The notes below the pieces were generated by a model. That model did no database searches. It saw only the letters and a program-made list of their open reading frames with translations, and was not told the origin of the DNA. A program made the position numbers and the translations under genes. Shown here piece by piece: positions 23,026 through 24,464 of a stretch of 24,464 nucleotides of DNA (position 1 is the first letter of the stretch; each line of letters begins with the position of its first letter). The DNA comes from Clostridia bacterium (lineage in GTDB: Bacteria; Bacillota; Clostridia; Oscillospirales; Acutalibacteraceae), in the NCBI GenBank assembly GCA_024689165.1, contig JAILDS010000176.1, forward strand, positions 1-24,464. Reading direction: 5' to 3'.

Positions 23026-23050
23026 AAAAAACGCCGGCATTGCGCCGGCG
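23026..23050 (-). terminator. Rho-independent terminator of the STAS gene
   Basis: On the minus strand CGCCGGC and GCCGGCG (23050-23044 and 23038-23032) form a 7-bp stem with a 5-base loop, followed directly by a run of six T (23031-23026). It is 15 bases beyond the STAS stop. Confidence 0.85.
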
Positions 23051-23065
23051 ATCGCGGACTTTTGA

Positions 23066-23362
23066 TCATTCAACGGTCAGGATCTCGGAAAAACCCGTCA
23101 CGTCGAATATCTCCTTTATAATGTCGTTTGCCCCGACGACCTTCATTTCGCCCTGCTTGTTCATGATCTTCTGGGCGTAAAGAAGGACTCGCAGCCCGGC
23201 GGATGAAACGTAGTCAAGGCTCGTGAAATCGAAGACGAGCTTCGTCACGCCGTCGAGCTCCGATTTTACGACGGCTTCAAGCTCCGGGGCGGTAGTGGTC
23301 TCAAGACGGCCTTCCAGGGCAAGCGTCAGAGAGGTATTGTTCTTTGTCTTGTTTATAGTCAT
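23066..23362 (-). CDS. STAS-domain anti-sigma factor antagonist-like protein
   Basis: This 98-residue single-domain protein matches the SpoIIAA/RsbV group: a first strand TSLTLALEGRLETTTAPELEA, then LVFDFTSLDYVSSAGLRVLL with the phosphorylatable serine at 53/54, and an ending that reads VTGFSEILTVE. Such proteins bind a kinase or anti-sigma partner of the RsbW/SpoIIAB type and release it when phosphorylated. AGGAG 9 bases upstream supports the ATG. It follows the 23378-23989 gene by 15 bp and is followed by two tandem terminators. No sigma factor is next to it, and the upstream gene may encode its partner. Confidence 0.92.
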   Translation of the reverse strand: MTINKTKNNTSLTLALEGRLETTTAPELEAVVKSELDGVTKLVFDFTSLDYVSSAGLRVLLYAQKIMNKQGEMKVVGANDIIKEIFDVTGFSEILTVE

Positions 23363-23377
23363 TGTTCTGTTCTCCTG

Positions 23378-23989
23378 TCAGAATTTTTTATAGATTATCA
23401 TTTCCACCGAATTATCGGCGATGCCTATCTCGACCTCGTCCGCGATATTGGCGACGATGGACTGCTCCAGCTCGTCCCAGGCTTCGCCGGAGGCCTTCAT
23501 ATGAGCCCTGTATCTGTTGAGCGACCAGACCCCCATGCCGGCGCCGGACATGCCCTTTGCAACCGCAGCCGCTTCCGCCATGGAAAGGTTGCTGCTTTCA
23601 AACCCCGCCGCGTATTCCTTCGGGATCGGAGCCTCCGTAGGCTCGAGCAGACGGCTGAATACGTCCTTGATCTTGCCCATCACGCCCTTGGCTGCGATGT
23701 TCTCGCCGCTCGTGGAGGCGGAAAGGAGCTTTTTCCTCAGCTCCGTATTCATTTTGGTCTCGGTCTTCAGATGAAGGCGGAAGTCGCCGCCTTCGGTCTC
23801 AAGCCAGAAATCCGCGTCATGCTTACCGGTGAGCCCCGTCATCATGCCCATCATTTCTTCCGTCAGAAGAAGAAGGTGGATGGAATCCTTTTTCGGAAGC
23901 GACTTGTAAACGGCGACCGCTTCGGCCTGTTTTACCGCTTCGTCGATGCCGGTCCCTTCACTGGAGATATGGATAACGTCCGATCTCAT
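23378..23989 (-). CDS. Unrecognised protein, possibly a decayed GHKL/RsbW-like STAS partner
   Basis: I do not recognise this 203-residue protein with certainty. The segment HLLLLTEEMMGMMTGLTGKHDADFWLETE (about residues 41-70) looks like the first helix and strand of an RsbW-type ATPase, but the N-box asparagine is missing and no DxGxG box is present. The middle (about 75-130) is an Ala/Lys-rich helical region, and the end VEIGIADNSVEMIIYKKF resembles the last beta-strand of a GHKL fold. This suggests an ATPase fold that has lost ATP binding; the alternative is an unrelated alpha/beta protein. The frame extends back to 24025, but the ATG at 23989 has an AAAGGAA site and lies about 35 bases after the promoter. 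It is cotranscribed with the STAS gene. Confidence 0.7.
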   Translation of the reverse strand: MRSDVIHISSEGTGIDEAVKQAEAVAVYKSLPKKDSIHLLLLTEEMMGMMTGLTGKHDADFWLETEGGDFRLHLKTETKMNTELRKKLLSASTSGENIAAKGVMGKIKDVFSRLLEPTEAPIPKEYAAGFESSNLSMAEAAAVAKGMSGAGMGVWSLNRYRAHMKASGEAWDELEQSIVANIADEVEIGIADNSVEMIIYKKF

Positions 23990-24030
23990 GAAAACAATTC
24001 CTTTTTGTCGAGCATTTCTGTTCACCGTTT

Positions 24031-24059
24031 ATTCTATTGGGTTTGCGGGAAAAAGTCAA
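24031..24059 (-). promoter_or_regulatory. Sigma-A promoter for the GHKL-like/STAS pair
   Basis: On the minus strand TTGACT (24059-24054) and TAGAAT (24036-24031) are 17 bases apart. A start point near 24024 would fall inside the longer open frame, which supports translation from 23989. Confidence 0.7.
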
Positions 24060-24162
24060 GCCGTTCGCGGAAATAATCGGCTCGCCGACTTCGCTCACAC
24101 CGCCGTGCCGTTTTTGCCGGCGCTTACGCGGTTTTCCACACTGTTCAGGTCTCGTCTGAAAA

Positions 24163-24200
24163 AAACAAGACAGGGTGCCACATGGCACTCTGTCTTGTTT
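24163..24200 (-). terminator. Strong terminator after the right-edge gene
   Basis: An 18-bp stem with one G-T pair (24163-24180 with 24183-24200; inner arms GTGCCA/TGGCAC, 2-base loop) is followed on the minus strand by a T-run (from 24165 to about 24159). It lies about 75 bases beyond the stop of the GyrI-like gene. The rest of the 24060-24275 interval shows no gene. Confidence 0.85.
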
Positions 24201-24275
24201 GTCTAAGAACCACTAAAAGGTACAAAACCGAGCTAAGAACACCAAAAAGTACACCAGACGATTGGTTGTCAATTA

Positions 24276-24464
24276 TCAATATGCCTGAATACAGTGGTCG
24301 ATCTCATTTTTTCTCTTCACAGTCAACCAGATCGCGCTGTGATAGTCGGGATCAGTTTTTTCACCGTTCACACAATCATACCACTCCACGCTGGCATTGC
24401 CGCAAAGCTCATACTCCGGATTTCCCGGCAGCCATTCCTTGAAAATTCGCGTGTTAACGCTTTG
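24276..24464 (-). CDS. GyrI-like effector-binding domain protein (5' part outside window)
   Basis: Reading the minus strand from the window edge gives 62 residues and then a TGA (24278-24276). The sequence contains RIFKEWLPGNPEYEL, SVEWYDCVNG, then DPDYHSAIWLTVKRK. This is the usual C-terminal end of the GyrI-like small-molecule-binding domain, in which a W-LP-x-E-Y-E segment is followed by an E-x-Y segment and an I-W-x-x-V-K strand. Such domains occur alone or at the end of AraC and MerR family regulators; which applies here cannot be seen. It is more AT-rich than the STAS genes. The start lies beyond the window. Confidence 0.75.
   Translation of the reverse strand, partial: QSVNTRIFKEWLPGNPEYELCGNASVEWYDCVNGEKTDPDYHSAIWLTVKRKNEIDHCIQAY

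Overview
The window looks like chromosomal DNA from a GC-rich, low-abundance-type Clostridia (Bacillota), most likely an uncultured gut Oscillospirales/Christensenellales-like organism. Reasons: strong AGGAGG-type ribosome sites, sigma-A promoters (TTGACA/TATAAT-like with 16-18 bp spacers), the yhbY-nadD pair, a CssRS/WalRK-style two-component system joined to htrA, a TIGR00266/AIM24 protein, and SpoIIAA-like STAS regulation. The taxonomic call is inference. Coding is dense, and no stretch over about 300 bases lacks a gene.

Layout. 1-3693 (+): the 3' end of a PHP-domain phosphoesterase, a HAD-IB phosphatase, yhbY, nadD and a Gfo/Idh/MocA oxidoreductase. The oxidoreductase converges, with only 2 bp between stops, on a minus-strand pair at 6649-3696: a MATE exporter followed by a polysaccharide-type flippase. 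12590-6758 (-): a likely five-gene operon of response regulator, sensor kinase, membrane-anchored HtrA protease, DEDDh exonuclease with a Cys-rich tail, and AIM24-family protein. It starts at a promoter carrying an 11-bp-spaced direct repeat typical of OmpR/PhoB regulators and ends at a perfect palindromic terminator. This resembles an envelope-stress module. 14443-12638 (-): one secreted protein with its own promoter and terminator. 18386-14524 (-): a surface-glycan modification cassette of MBOAT acyltransferase, SGNH/AlgJ-like partner and sugar-transfer-associated ATP-grasp enzyme. 21357-18438 (-): recN followed by galM.

22975-21405 (-) is the most interesting part. smpB is followed by the tmRNA gene ssrA (22008-22368, absent from protein-level annotation, tag ending PVLAAA) and its terminator. 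Next come about 180 bp of consecutive small hairpins, each with a different stem and separated by GATAT/ATATC linkers. These lie directly upstream of a four-helix-bundle (S23/IVP/Avd-like) gene. That hairpin array plus protein is the best candidate here for an undescribed element.

24059-23066 (-): a promoter, a protein that looks like a decayed GHKL/RsbW-type ATPase, and a STAS anti-sigma-antagonist-like protein, probably a partner pair. The right edge holds the 3' end of a GyrI-like effector-binding protein (24276-24464, -) with its terminator.
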